Assembly (NCBI GenBank): GCA_900754745.1
Contig: CAAEEB010000034.1
Location: 1 to 23,041, forward strand
From: an uncultured Collinsella sp.
Lineage (GTDB): Bacteria; Actinomycetota; Coriobacteriia; Coriobacteriales; Coriobacteriaceae
Length of the DNA stretch: 23,041 nt
Direction of reading: 5' to 3'
Within the stretch, counting starts at the first letter, position 1, and every line of letters begins with the position of its first letter. Position numbers and translations under genes: made by a program. Positions 1 through 7,755 of the stretch are shown here, piece after piece. Under the pieces are notes generated by a model. It was not told the origin of the DNA. It saw only the letters and a program-made list of their open reading frames with translations, and did no database searches.

Positions 1-130
1 CTCCCATCCTCATAGGGCCTATGCGATTACGCCCAGCATATCTGCAGGATGTAGCCGGCGGTAGTGCCGTTTGGAGGGCAAAATGTCCAAAACTTGGGAA
101 GCAATACATCGCGCGTCCGTGCGTTGCCTG

Positions 131-176
131 GCTTTAAAAGAAAAGCGCGGAGCCGCTCGATGCGACTCCGCGCTTT
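131..176 (-). terminator. Rho-independent terminator of the nucleobase permease
   Basis: The arms AAAGCGCGGAG (142-152) and CTCCGCGCTTT (166-176) pair perfectly over 11 bp around a 13-base loop. Read on the minus strand, the stem is followed by a T-rich run (TTTTCTTTTAAAG, 131-145). It lies 26 bases beyond the stop codon of the permease gene. Confidence 0.85.
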
Positions 177-202
177 GGTGTTCTGCTTTGGCAGCTTTGC
201 CG

Positions 203-1513
203 CTACGCCACGAAGAAGTAGACGAGGAAGGCGAGGGCTGCGATCCACATGAGCGGTTTGATCTTGGAAGCCTCGCCCTTAAAGAGCGCGACGATCACGT
301 AGGCGATAAAGCCCAGACCGATGCCGGCAGAGATGGAGTAAGTGAAGGGCACGCCGGCGACAATCATGAACGCCGGGAAGCCCTGCGAGACATCGGACCA
401 GTCGATCTCGGAGGCCTCGCTCATCATGAGGTAGCCGACGTAGACCAGGGCGCCGCAGGTGGCGGCGCTGGAAACGATGGTGACGATGGGGGAGAAGAAC
501 GCGGCGAGAATGAACAGCACGCCGGTGGTGACGGAGGTGAGGCCCGTGCGGCCACCGTCGGCAGCGCCAGAGGTGGACTCGACGAAGGTGGTGATGGAGG
601 AGACGCCCATGAAACCGCCCACAGCAGCGGCGGCGGAGTCGACGATCAGGATCTCCTTGATATTCTCGACGTTGCCGTCGTCGGTGAGGAACTCGCCCTG
701 CTTGGCCACGGCCATCGCGGTGCCCATGGTGTCGAAGAAGTCACTCATGAGCAGCGAGAACGAGATGACGAGGAGCGTGGGGTCGGTAAGGACCTTGACG
801 ATGGCGGGCACGCCGCCGGCGTCGGCGATGGGGCCACCGATGCTCGAGAAGTCGAGCGGGGCGATGAGGCCCTCGGGGGCGTGGGTGACGCCCAGCGGGA
901 TACCGGCGATAACGGCGACGATGATGCCGATGAGCAGCGAGCCCGGCACGTTGCGGGAAGCCAGGGCAACCGTCACGACGATGGAGATGATACCGACGAT
1001 AAAGGTGGGGGAGGCGATGTCGCCCAGGCCGACGAGCGTACCGGCGCCAGCGGTGATGATGCCAGCGTCGCACAGGCCGATCATGGCGATAAACAGGCCC
1101 AGACCCACCGAGATGGCGTGACGCAGGACAACCGGGATGGCGTCCATGATGGCCTCGCGCAGGCCACAAAGCACGAGCAGCAAGATGACGACGCCCTCAA
1201 GGAAGATGACGCTCATGGCCACGTGCCAGTCACCGCCGCAGACGGTGGTGGTGATTCCGGCGATCATCGCGTTGACGCCTAAGCCCGACGCGCAGGCGAG
1301 CGGGCGGTTGGCGAAGATGCCCATGCAGATGGTCATGATGCCGGCGCCCAGGCAGGTGGCGCAGGCGAGCGCTCCCGCATCGATGCCGGCGCCCGAGAGC
1401 ACCGCGGGGTTGACGGCAATGATGTAGGCCATTGCCAAGAACGTTGTCAGTCCAGCGCGGAGTTCGGTCCCGATTGTGGACTTGCGCTCACTGACGTGAA
1501 ATAGTTCGTCCAT
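203..1513 (-). CDS. NCS2-family purine/nucleobase permease (AdeQ/PbuG/AzgA type)
   Basis: Integral membrane proton symporter for adenine, guanine or hypoxanthine, 436 residues, which is normal for the AzgA-like branch. The sequence is mostly hydrophobic, consistent with 12-14 membrane segments. Family hallmarks seen are GLGVNAMIA in the first third, DFFDTMGTAMAV in the middle and ESTSGAADGGRTGLTSV about two-thirds along, which match the conserved E-S-x-x-G-x-x-x-G-G-R-T-G-L signature. The start at 1513 (MDELFHV) is preferred over an upstream in-frame ATG because AGGAAAGG lies just before it on the minus strand. The exact substrate (adenine versus guanine/hypoxanthine) cannot be read from sequence. 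It is transcribed alone, divergently from the deformylase pseudogene. Confidence 0.9.
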   Translation of the reverse strand: MDELFHVSERKSTIGTELRAGLTTFLAMAYIIAVNPAVLSGAGIDAGALACATCLGAGIMTICMGIFANRPLACASGLGVNAMIAGITTTVCGGDWHVAMSVIFLEGVVILLLVLCGLREAIMDAIPVVLRHAISVGLGLFIAMIGLCDAGIITAGAGTLVGLGDIASPTFIVGIISIVVTVALASRNVPGSLLIGIIVAVIAGIPLGVTHAPEGLIAPLDFSSIGGPIADAGGVPAIVKVLTDPTLLVISFSLLMSDFFDTMGTAMAVAKQGEFLTDDGNVENIKEILIVDSAAAAVGGFMGVSSITTFVESTSGAADGGRTGLTSVTTGVLFILAAFFSPIVTIVSSAATCGALVYVGYLMMSEASEIDWSDVSQGFPAFMIVAGVPFTYSISAGIGLGFIAYVIVALFKGEASKIKPLMWIAALAFLVYFFVA

Positions 1514-1568
1514 GCATACCCTTTCCTTGTTCGGCCCCGAGTTTAGGCCGATTGACACGAACTCAACT

Positions 1569-1597
1569 ACTATATCGCCTTTGAAAGGCTGTTGTTC
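1569..1597 (-). promoter_or_regulatory. Candidate permease promoter with palindromic operator
   Basis: On the minus strand a TATAGT -10-like hexamer occupies 1574-1569. Immediately upstream is a 13-base palindrome, GCCTTTGAAAGGC (1577-1589), placed where a -10/-35 spacer would lie. No good -35 hexamer is visible, and no purine riboswitch fold was recognised in the leader. Confidence 0.3.
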
Positions 1598-1667
1598 CTC
1601 GCATGTTGATGTTCGGCGCTTTGTAGCAGACGGACGGTATTTTTCGCATGAAAATGTGTGGGTACCG

Positions 1668-1673
1668 TATACT
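1668..1673 (+). promoter_or_regulatory. Candidate -10 element for the deformylase-like pseudogene
   Basis: TATACT lies 33 bases upstream of the RBS/ATG of the deformylase-like pseudogene. No convincing -35 hexamer is seen at 16-18 bases upstream, so this is a weak call. Confidence 0.3.
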
Positions 1674-1706
1674 TAAGCGGTTACAACGACCCCTATGGAG
1701 GAACGT

Positions 1707-2125
1707 ATGATTAAAGAGCTTTGCCACGACGAGGCTATCCTGTCCCAGCGTTGCGAGGTTGCGACCGTCGAGGACGAGTCGGTTGCTCAGGACCTGATCG
1801 ATACCATCAAGTCGCTCGACGATGCCGGCTGCCTTGCCGCTAACCAGATTGGCGTTACCAAGAAGGTTTGCGTCTACCTGGACGATGCCGGCGAGCCCCA
1901 CGGCTCTACAACCCCCGTCTGGTGTTTGGCCTGGGCGCCAGCAAGATGGAGGAGAGCTGCCTGACGCACGAGGAGGTCACCAAGTCCACGCGCTACATCA
2001 AGTGCAAGGTCGCTTATGACGTGATCGTCGACGGCAAGATGCGCGAGCACAAGCAGGACTTTGTGGGCTTCGAGGCGCAAATGGTCCAGCATATGATCGA
2101 CCACTGTCTCGGCAAGTTGGTCTAA
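1707..2125 (+). pseudogene. Peptide-deformylase-like pseudogene (frameshift, catalytic Glu missing)
   Basis: The first part (1707-1901; start MIKELCHDEAIL, GGAGG RBS at 1697-1701) carries a deformylase motif 1 relative, GCLAANQIGV. The remainder (from 1904: LYNPRLVFGLGASKMEESCL to QHMIDHCLGKLV) continues in a frame shifted by one base, as expected from loss of a single base at 1901-1904. Rejoined, the product is about 139 residues and aligns along its length with the intact deformylase at 9454-9864. Motif 2 keeps its metal-binding Cys (ESCLT), but the HExxH motif reads HMIDH, so the catalytic Glu is a Met. Even without the frameshift it would probably not be an active deformylase. A sequencing error at the frameshift cannot be excluded, but the missing Glu is independent of it. 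Confidence 0.8.
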
Positions 2126-2226
2126 GGGGATCAAAGCACCGCACCTTGCCGCTCAATCGTCGCTTGCATACCGTTAGTACGCGGCGCTCCTCTTTCGTGG
2201 CAATCTGCGGCACTTTGACCCCTTAG
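2122..2226. repeat. Long imperfect inverted repeat (about 105 bases)
   Basis: The left arm 2122-2150 (CTAAGGGGATCAAAGC..CCGCA..TTGCC) is the reverse complement of the right arm 2199-2226 (..GGCAA..TGCGGCACTTTGACCCCTTAG). About 24 pairs form, interrupted by one bulged A, two mismatches and a 2x2 internal loop. A smaller hairpin (GCATAC/GTACGC) lies inside. The left arm overlaps the stop codon of the pseudogene. There is no T-run, so it is not a classic terminator. It could be an extragenic palindromic element, a small miniature inverted-repeat element, or a structured RNA. Confidence 0.6.
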
Positions 2227-2269
2227 ACGACCTGCGGGGTTAACTTGGTTGAGTTTATCCAGCTTGAAT

Positions 2270-2306
2270 AGTCCGGGCGTGACATTGTTGTCATGTCCGG
2301 GCTTTT
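2270..2306 (+). terminator. Terminator-like hairpin upstream of the bile salt hydrolase
   Basis: AGTCCGGGCGTGACA (2270-2284) pairs with TGTCATGTCCGGGCT (2289-2303) over 15 positions with three G-U wobbles and a TTGT loop, followed by TTTT. It lies 64 bases before the bile salt hydrolase start. It may terminate upstream transcription, or act as an attenuator if the hydrolase promoter lies before it. Confidence 0.6.
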
Positions 2307-2369
2307 GTGTTTAGCGCCTTTTTGTTTGGTGACAATAAGCTTAGCAAGAACATAAAGCTAGGAGGCGCT

Positions 2370-3335
2370 ATGTGTACGAGTATTCGATTTACCGATAATT
2401 CTGGTCACATGTATCTGGGCCGCAACCTCGACTGGAGCTTTGACTACGGCCAACAGGTTCGCGTGATGCCGCGCGGGTTTCACATTCCGTATTCGTTTAT
2501 CGACGACGCGACAGCGGCACACGCGGTGATCGGTATGTGCATCGATTACAAGAACTACCCTATGTTCTTCGATTGCGGCAACGATGCGGGCCTCGCCGTG
2601 GCGGGCCTCAATTTCCCGGGTTATGCCGAGTATGCCGATGACCCTGTCGACGGCAAGACCAATATCGCGGCCTATGAGTTTCCCCTGTGGGTGGCAGCGA
2701 CGTTCTCGACGGTCGACGAGGTCGAGGCTGCGCTGCACGATACGGTGATTGTCGCCAAATCTGCCGGAGAGGGGCTGGGCGTGTCGTTGCTCCATTGGAT
2801 TATCGGCGACAGCCAGCGTAGCATCGTGGTCGAGATGATGGCTGACGGCCTGCATGTATACGACGATCCGGTCGACACCCTTGCCAATCAGCCCACCTTC
2901 CCGTGGCACATGGAAAACCTGCGCACCTATATCACGGCCACAAGCGACTTTCCGCAGACGGCGACATGGCGTGGCGCCGAGCTCAAGCCCTATGGCGCGG
3001 GTGCCGGCATGCGCGGTATTCCGGGTGACTGCTATTCGCCGAGCCGTTTTGTAAAGGCGGCGTACCTCAATGCCAATTACCCGCAAAAGGAGAACGAGAC
3101 CGAAAACGTCGTCCGCATGTTCCGTTCGCTCGAGGGCGTGGTGATGATCGAGGGGGCGTCCAGGATGGGCGATGGCAAGTTCGAGAAGACTATCTACACC
3201 GGATGCTTTAGCGCGCGCACGGGCAATTATTACTACGCGATGTATGGGGATCCGTCAATTCGCTACGTGAGCCTGATGGATGCCGAGGGCGCGAGCCCCG
3301 ATAGGCTCGTGGTTCCCGAGCCGCGCCGTTCGTAG
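2370..3335 (+). CDS. bsh: Bile salt hydrolase / choloylglycine hydrolase
   Basis: N-terminal nucleophile hydrolase (Ntn family, linear amide hydrolase) that cleaves the amide bond of glycine- or taurine-conjugated bile acids; penicillin V acylase is the main alternative. Length is 321 residues, typical of the family. The start at 2370 is fixed by an AGGAGG RBS (2360-2365) and by the requirement that Cys2 become the N-terminal nucleophile after Met removal. Residues matching the known catalytic set are Cys2, Arg18, Asp21 (RNLDW), Asn81 (GLNFPG), Asn173 (LANQPTF) and Arg226 (GDCYSPSRF). No signal peptide is present, so the enzyme is cytoplasmic. The gene stands alone, convergent with kup. All key residues are present, so it should be active; substrate preference cannot be judged from sequence. 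Confidence 0.92.
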   Translation: MCTSIRFTDNSGHMYLGRNLDWSFDYGQQVRVMPRGFHIPYSFIDDATAAHAVIGMCIDYKNYPMFFDCGNDAGLAVAGLNFPGYAEYADDPVDGKTNIAAYEFPLWVAATFSTVDEVEAALHDTVIVAKSAGEGLGVSLLHWIIGDSQRSIVVEMMADGLHVYDDPVDTLANQPTFPWHMENLRTYITATSDFPQTATWRGAELKPYGAGAGMRGIPGDCYSPSRFVKAAYLNANYPQKENETENVVRMFRSLEGVVMIEGASRMGDGKFEKTIYTGCFSARTGNYYYAMYGDPSIRYVSLMDAEGASPDRLVVPEPRRS

Positions 3336-3358
3336 CCGATAGCTTTACTGCAATGCAA

Positions 3359-3394
3359 AGCGGCCCTGCATCTCTCGCGAGGTGCAGGGCCGCT
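3359..3394. terminator. Bidirectional hairpin between bile salt hydrolase and kup
   Basis: AGCGGCCCTGCA (3359-3370) and TGCAGGGCCGCT (3383-3394) pair perfectly, with a further self-complementary CTCGCGAG inside. T-runs are poor on both sides. It sits between the convergent ends of the bile salt hydrolase gene (3335) and kup (3418). Confidence 0.65.
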
Positions 3395-3417
3395 ATCGTC
3401 AATGGCTGGTGGCGTCG

Positions 3418-5667
3418 CTAGAAGTTGGCGTCGTTGAGTTGTTCACTCTCGAGGCCGTCGAGCTGTTGCTGTTCGGGCGTATCGGCGACGCTCTCGAGCA
3501 ACTCGGTGGGATCGACGTTCATGTCCTTACCGGCTTCGTTGCCGTTGACCAGGTCGTCCGAGAAGATGTCGACTTCCATTTCCTCGGCCTCCTCGATTTG
3601 AACTTCAAGTGGCACCTGGGTGCGAACGAGTTTGACTGCCGGACGCATGCGGGCAAACAGCGGCACGTACTCGATGATGATGGCCGAGTTCTCGAGACCG
3701 TACCAACGTGCCGGGCTTCCGCAGGCGCGGCGGACGGCGTACTTGATGGCCATGACGCGATGGTCGTTGCGGTTGATGTCCGTTTCGGGGGCAAGCATCT
3801 TGCGCAGCATGCAAAAACGGAAGTCGCCCACGTTGCCGCGTGTCTCGTAGATGGAGTAGGTGTGATGCTGCGGCGGCAACTCATCCGATGCCATCAGGTC
3901 GCCAACGATCTGGCACAGGTAGGCGTTGATGCGCTGATTGACCTTAAAGCCCAGGTCCAAGCGCACGCGGAACAGGAAGTCTGTGCCAAAGGTCTCAACG
4001 GAATACTCGTGCGTATAGGGCTCGTCGGTAACGTGTACGTTGATGAACCAATATGCCTTGGCGCGCTTGGGATGTTTGTCCAGGATGGAATAGAGCACGT
4101 CGCGGTCGAGTGTGAGCGGATCGGGGCTGTTGGTGAGGAACACCAGATTGTCGGCGAGTACGGGGTAGGTCTCGTCGTTGCGCAGGCGGTTGAGCTGGTC
4201 AATGTACTTGGAGACGGGCAGCAGAATCGTCTGTGTGCGCTCGATGGCGGTACCGCGACGCCACACATACATAAGGCCGAACAGCAGTGCGGCCAGGAAG
4301 ATCATGACGTAGCCGCCGTCAAAGAACATGGTGAGGCACGAGGCGAAGAAGCATAGCTCAATGGCACCAAAGAGCAGGGCGAAGACGCAGGCACCCAGCT
4401 TGTGCTTGAGGATGCCGGCAATGTAGCTCGTCAAAAGCGTCGTGGTCATGAGCATGGTCACGGTAATCGCGAGGCCGTAGGCGCTCTCCATGCGCTCGGA
4501 GTTTTGGAACAGCAGCACGATGAAGATGCAGCCGACCCACATGATGTTGTTGACGAGCGGAATATAGAGCTGGCCCTTGGTGTCGCTGGGGTAGTGGATG
4601 CGCAGATGCGGCATAAGGTTGAGACGGGTTGCCTCGGATACCAGCGAGAAAGAGCCGGTGATGAGCGCCTGCGAGGCGATGATGGCCGCTACGGCCGAAA
4701 GCACGATGGCAAAGGGGCGCAGGGGCTCGGGGAGCATCATATAGAACGGGTTGACGATATCCATCGCGAGCATCTGGGGGTTGGAGTTATTGGCGAGCAG
4801 CCAAGCGCCCTGACCCAGATAGTTGAGGATAAGGGCCGCCTTTACGAACGGCCAGGATGCGTAAATGTTAGCTTTGCCCACGTGACCCATGTCCGAATAG
4901 AGCGCCTCGGCGCCGGTCGTCGACAGGAAGACGAAGCCGAGCACCATGATGCCCGAGTGGTTGATGGGCGAGAACAGGAACATGATGCCGCGGATGGGGT
5001 TGAGCGCGCGCAAGATGGACAGGTTGCCGAGCATGTTGAACAGGCCGGCGCCTGCCAGGAACAGGAACCACAGTGTCATGAGCGGGCCGAACAGCTTGCC
5101 GATCGACGAGGTACCGGCGCGCTGCATGGCAAATAGGCCGCAGATAATGATGATGGTAATAATGATGACGTTGGTTTGCCCGTCACCCAATAGCGCGTGG
5201 CCCCACTCGATAGTGCGCAGGCCCTCAATGGCCGTGGTAACCGTGACGGCGGGGGTGAGGATGCCGTCGGCGAGCAGCGCCGCGCCGCCGATCATGGCGG
5301 GAAGAATCAGCCAAGGCGCCACTTTGCGCACCAAGCTAAACAGGGCGAAGATGCCGCCCTCGTTATGGTTGTCGGCCTTCATGGCGATTACAACGTACTT
5401 GACCGTGGTCACGAGTGTCATGGTCCAGATGACGAGCGAGAGCGCGCCCAAGATCATGTCCTCGCTGACGGTACCGATGCCGCCGTTGTTGGCGACGATT
5501 GATTTCATGGTGTACATGGGGCTCGTGCCGATGTCACCGTAGACGACGCCGAGCGTAACGAGCAGCATGCCAGCGGAGAGGGGAATGGCTCCATGCCCGC
5601 CTTGACTACGCTGGTCTTGGAGGCTTGCCTCCAGCTTGTTGTGTGCCACGTGGACTCCCTTGGACAT
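3418..5667 (-). CDS. kup: KUP-family potassium uptake transporter
   Basis: Potassium/proton symporter of the KUP/HAK/KT family, 749 residues. The N-terminal hydrophobic part (about residues 30-470) carries the family signature GVVYGDIGTSPMYT at its first membrane segment and about 12 predicted segments. The hydrophilic C-terminal region (about 480-749) is the usual cytosolic domain and ends in a very acidic tail (EEAEEMEVDIF...). The start at 5667 has only a weak RBS (GCAGAGGCC on the minus strand); no better in-frame start precedes the first membrane segment. It is monocistronic. No ydaO-type c-di-AMP riboswitch is visible in the roughly 80-base leader before the upstream terminator. Confidence 0.92.
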   Translation of the reverse strand: MSKGVHVAHNKLEASLQDQRSQGGHGAIPLSAGMLLVTLGVVYGDIGTSPMYTMKSIVANNGGIGTVSEDMILGALSLVIWTMTLVTTVKYVVIAMKADNHNEGGIFALFSLVRKVAPWLILPAMIGGAALLADGILTPAVTVTTAIEGLRTIEWGHALLGDGQTNVIIITIIIICGLFAMQRAGTSSIGKLFGPLMTLWFLFLAGAGLFNMLGNLSILRALNPIRGIMFLFSPINHSGIMVLGFVFLSTTGAEALYSDMGHVGKANIYASWPFVKAALILNYLGQGAWLLANNSNPQMLAMDIVNPFYMMLPEPLRPFAIVLSAVAAIIASQALITGSFSLVSEATRLNLMPHLRIHYPSDTKGQLYIPLVNNIMWVGCIFIVLLFQNSERMESAYGLAITVTMLMTTTLLTSYIAGILKHKLGACVFALLFGAIELCFFASCLTMFFDGGYVMIFLAALLFGLMYVWRRGTAIERTQTILLPVSKYIDQLNRLRNDETYPVLADNLVFLTNSPDPLTLDRDVLYSILDKHPKRAKAYWFINVHVTDEPYTHEYSVETFGTDFLFRVRLDLGFKVNQRINAYLCQIVGDLMASDELPPQHHTYSIYETRGNVGDFRFCMLRKMLAPETDINRNDHRVMAIKYAVRRACGSPARWYGLENSAIIIEYVPLFARMRPAVKLVRTQVPLEVQIEEAEEMEVDIFSDDLVNGNEAGKDMNVDPTELLESVADTPEQQQLDGLESEQLNDANF

Positions 5668-5748
5668 CTGGCCTCTGCCACGAGCAGTAGACCTTTATGC
5701 CATCTTTATACATATAAGAGCAGTTTGGCACATCGGGGTGTTTTAGAC

Positions 5749-5772
5749 AATAATCCCCATCTGGGGATTATT
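5749..5772 (-). terminator. Terminator of the EamA transporter gene
   Basis: AATAATCCCC (5749-5758) and GGGGATTATT (5763-5772) form a perfect 10-bp stem with a 4-base loop. It lies 34 bases beyond the EamA stop codon on the minus strand. The A/T-rich base of the stem supplies the weak-pairing tail, and the hairpin could work in both directions. Confidence 0.7.
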
Positions 5773-5806
5773 TATATACGCAGGTAGCATTTCAGAGCAG
5801 GGGCTA

Positions 5807-6718
5807 TTAAGCACGCGCTGTCTGGGCGATGCCGGCCTTAGCGCTTGCGCGTTTGCCGGCGAGTTCGCAAAAGATCGCGCCGCCGATGATAAGCACGGCG
5901 CCCATCAGACGGACCGGTGTTATGGCTTCGCCCAAAAGGACGCCCGAGAACACGACCGCCGAAAGCGGCTCGAGGTAGCCGACGACGGCGACGGTCTGGA
6001 CGGGCAGTTTGGCGACGGCGCTAAAGTAGAGCAGGCAGCCGATGCCGGTGTTGACGACGCCGAGCATGACGACGGCGCGCCAATCAATACTGGCGGCGAC
6101 GCCGGCGGACAGGAATGAGGGGGCGCCCTGCGTGAGGAGCGTAAGGACCAGCGCGGTCAAAAAGGCGGCGCTCACCTGGAGCGCGGAGTTCTCGAGACCC
6201 TCGATGTGCGGCGCACCCTTGCTGGCGATGACCATCAGCGCATAGCAAAATGCCGAGGCGATGCCGCAGACGATGCCCGCAATGGGCATGTTGCCGCCTA
6301 AACCTTGCGCTGCAATGAGAAAAGCGCCGCAGGCGACGGCGATAAACCCGGCGATTTTGCCACCGGTCAGCTTTTCGCCAAAGATGAGCGGGGAGAGCGC
6401 CATGACAATGATAGGGCCGCAGTAGTACAGCAGCGAGGATATGCCGACGCCGATCGTCTGGTAGGCGCGGAACAGAAAAATCCAGCTGGCGCCCAGCGCG
6501 GCTCCCGAAAGGAGGAGGGCTGCGGCTTCGCGGGGGCGAGATGGCGCCTGCAACTTATGGCGTTGGGTGATGGCGAGGACGGTGACAAGCGAGAGGGCGC
6601 CCAAAAACGTGCGCAGGAGCACGATATCGGAGCTCGGCAGCGCGATGGCAGCGGCGATGATGCCGTTGGAGCCAAACAACAGCAATGCTGCTAAGTATGT
6701 AAACAGTCCGTTGTTCAT
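5807..6718 (-). CDS. EamA/DMT-superfamily transporter
   Basis: Drug/metabolite transporter of the EamA (RhaT-like) family, 303 residues, consistent with ten membrane helices in two EamA repeats. The second repeat contains the typical run VVGYLEPLSAVVFSGVLLGE, and the first has YYCGPIIVMALSPLIFGEKL. Members export amino acids, sugars or other metabolites, and the substrate cannot be inferred here. GAGGGG about ten bases before the ATG at 6718 serves as RBS. It is divergent from the LysR-type gene that starts 118 bases away, a common pairing in which the regulator controls the exporter. Confidence 0.88.
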   Translation of the reverse strand: MNNGLFTYLAALLLFGSNGIIAAAIALPSSDIVLLRTFLGALSLVTVLAITQRHKLQAPSRPREAAALLLSGAALGASWIFLFRAYQTIGVGISSLLYYCGPIIVMALSPLIFGEKLTGGKIAGFIAVACGAFLIAAQGLGGNMPIAGIVCGIASAFCYALMVIASKGAPHIEGLENSALQVSAAFLTALVLTLLTQGAPSFLSAGVAASIDWRAVVMLGVVNTGIGCLLYFSAVAKLPVQTVAVVGYLEPLSAVVFSGVLLGEAITPVRLMGAVLIIGGAIFCELAGKRASAKAGIAQTARA

Positions 6719-6747
6719 GCGCTGACATCCCCTCTATATCCGAGCAT

Positions 6748-6764
6748 GTTCACTATGGGTGAAC
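6748..6764. promoter_or_regulatory. Palindromic operator candidate between EamA and LysR genes
   Basis: GTTCAC-TATGG-GTGAAC is a perfect 6-5-6 inverted repeat in the 118-base divergent promoter region. It overlaps the expected -35 area of the LysR-type gene. Spacing and placement suit binding by the adjacent LysR regulator, and the repeat contains the T-N11-A arrangement. Confidence 0.5.
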
Positions 6765-6791
6765 TGGCTTTAGAAGAAAAGCGAATATAAT
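6763..6791 (+). promoter_or_regulatory. Promoter of the LysR-type gene
   Basis: A perfect -10 hexamer, TATAAT (6786-6791), lies 45 bases before the GTG start. The -35 is poor (ACTGGC at 6763-6768 with a 17-base spacer) and overlaps the palindrome at 6748-6764, as expected for a regulated or autoregulated promoter. Confidence 0.5.
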
Positions 6792-6836
6792 ACATGGCAA
6801 ACATGACAAAAACTCATGCAAAGGTGGAGGCGTGCC

Positions 6837-7694
6837 GTGGAGACCAATATCCAAAAGATGCAAGTGCTGCTCGAGACGGTGCGTGCCGGCAGCTTTACGC
6901 GTGCTGCAGAGCGGTTGAGCTATTCGCAGTCGGGCGTGAGCCGCATGGTGGGCGACCTTGAGGCAGACTGGGGTTTTAAGGTGCTTGATCGCAGCCGCGA
7001 GGGCGTGGTGCTTTCTGCCGACGGGCGGCAGGTCATGCCGGCAGTCGAGGCGTTATGCGAAGAGTTTGGCCGCCTGCAGCGACGTGTGGACGAGATGCGA
7101 GGGCTCATGCGTGGCAAGATCTGTATCGGTACGTTTTCGAGTGTGGCGACCCATGTGTTGCCGCCGGTGATTGCGCGGTTTCGCGCCGATCACCCGGACG
7201 TTAATTATGAGTTGCTGATGGGCGATTACTCAGAGATTGAACAATGGGTGTCAGAGGGCCGCTGCGACCTGGGCTTTATTCCGCGCGAGCCACGCGGCGC
7301 CGGCATGGCGTCGCGGCCGTTGGTGCGCGACGAGTTAATGGCGGTAGTGCCAACGGGCTCTTTGCTTGCCGCGGCGGAGGTCGTCTCTCTTGCCGATTTG
7401 GCCAACGAGCAGTTTATTCTGCTGGAACGCGGTAGCGACGACGAGATTACGCCGCTGTTTCGTCGGGCGGGACTGACAGTGCGCTCCAGGCTGTCGACCT
7501 GGGATGACTATGCGATTATGGCCATGGTCGAGGACGGCCTGGGCGTGAGCATTCTTCCCGCGCTCATCTTGCGCCGCTGCCAGTTCGATGTTGCCGTGCG
7601 TCCGCTCGAGGGGCATCCCCATCGGCAGATCAACGCCATATACCGCACCGCTGACGTTTCGCTCGCGGCCGCTCGATTCCTTGAATACCTCTAA
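6837..7694 (+). CDS. LysR-family transcriptional regulator
   Basis: 285 residues. The N-terminal winged helix-turn-helix (about residues 3-62) reads NIQKMQVLLETVRAGSFTRA, then SYSQSGVSRMVGDLE, typical of LysR proteins. Residues about 90-285 form the substrate-binding (periplasmic-binding-like) domain. The GTG at 6837 is chosen over the ATG at 6816 because GGTGGAGG precedes it at good spacing and LysR proteins usually begin a few residues before the first helix. It is transcribed away from the EamA transporter gene, which it likely regulates in response to an unknown small ligand. Confidence 0.9.
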   Translation: METNIQKMQVLLETVRAGSFTRAAERLSYSQSGVSRMVGDLEADWGFKVLDRSREGVVLSADGRQVMPAVEALCEEFGRLQRRVDEMRGLMRGKICIGTFSSVATHVLPPVIARFRADHPDVNYELLMGDYSEIEQWVSEGRCDLGFIPREPRGAGMASRPLVRDELMAVVPTGSLLAAAEVVSLADLANEQFILLERGSDDEITPLFRRAGLTVRSRLSTWDDYAIMAMVEDGLGVSILPALILRRCQFDVAVRPLEGHPHRQINAIYRTADVSLAAARFLEYL

Positions 7695-7727
7695 ACGTGT
7701 ACACGTCATTGTCCGCTTTGGGACAAT
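7695..7727. repeat. Two small palindromes after the LysR gene
   Basis: ACGTGTACACGT (7695-7706) is a perfect 12-base palindrome directly after the LysR stop codon. ATTGTCC (7708-7714) and GGACAAT (7721-7727) form a 7-bp stem. The second may be a weak terminator; the first could be a regulatory site for the downstream gene. Confidence 0.4.
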
Positions 7728-7755
7728 TCTCGGGGTTCGGTACATTTTCTTGTGA

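Noticed and set aside
27..248. 73-codon minus-strand frame at the window start
   Set aside because: It overlaps the end of the permease gene and its terminator, with no RBS or domain. Positions 1-130 show no supportable feature.
71..1282. 403-codon open frame on the plus strand opposite the nucleobase permease
   Set aside because: It is an Asp/Gly/His-rich shadow typical of the antisense of a GC-rich membrane protein gene; it has no RBS or domain, and the permease on the other strand is clearly real.
3382..5136. Long plus-strand frames (3382-4356 and 4402-5136) opposite kup
   Set aside because: Low-complexity composition, no homology features and complete overlap with the kup gene.
5668..5748. 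Possible c-di-AMP (ydaO) riboswitch in the kup leader
   Set aside because: Only about 80 bases separate the upstream terminator from the kup start, too few for this riboswitch, and none of its conserved elements were seen.
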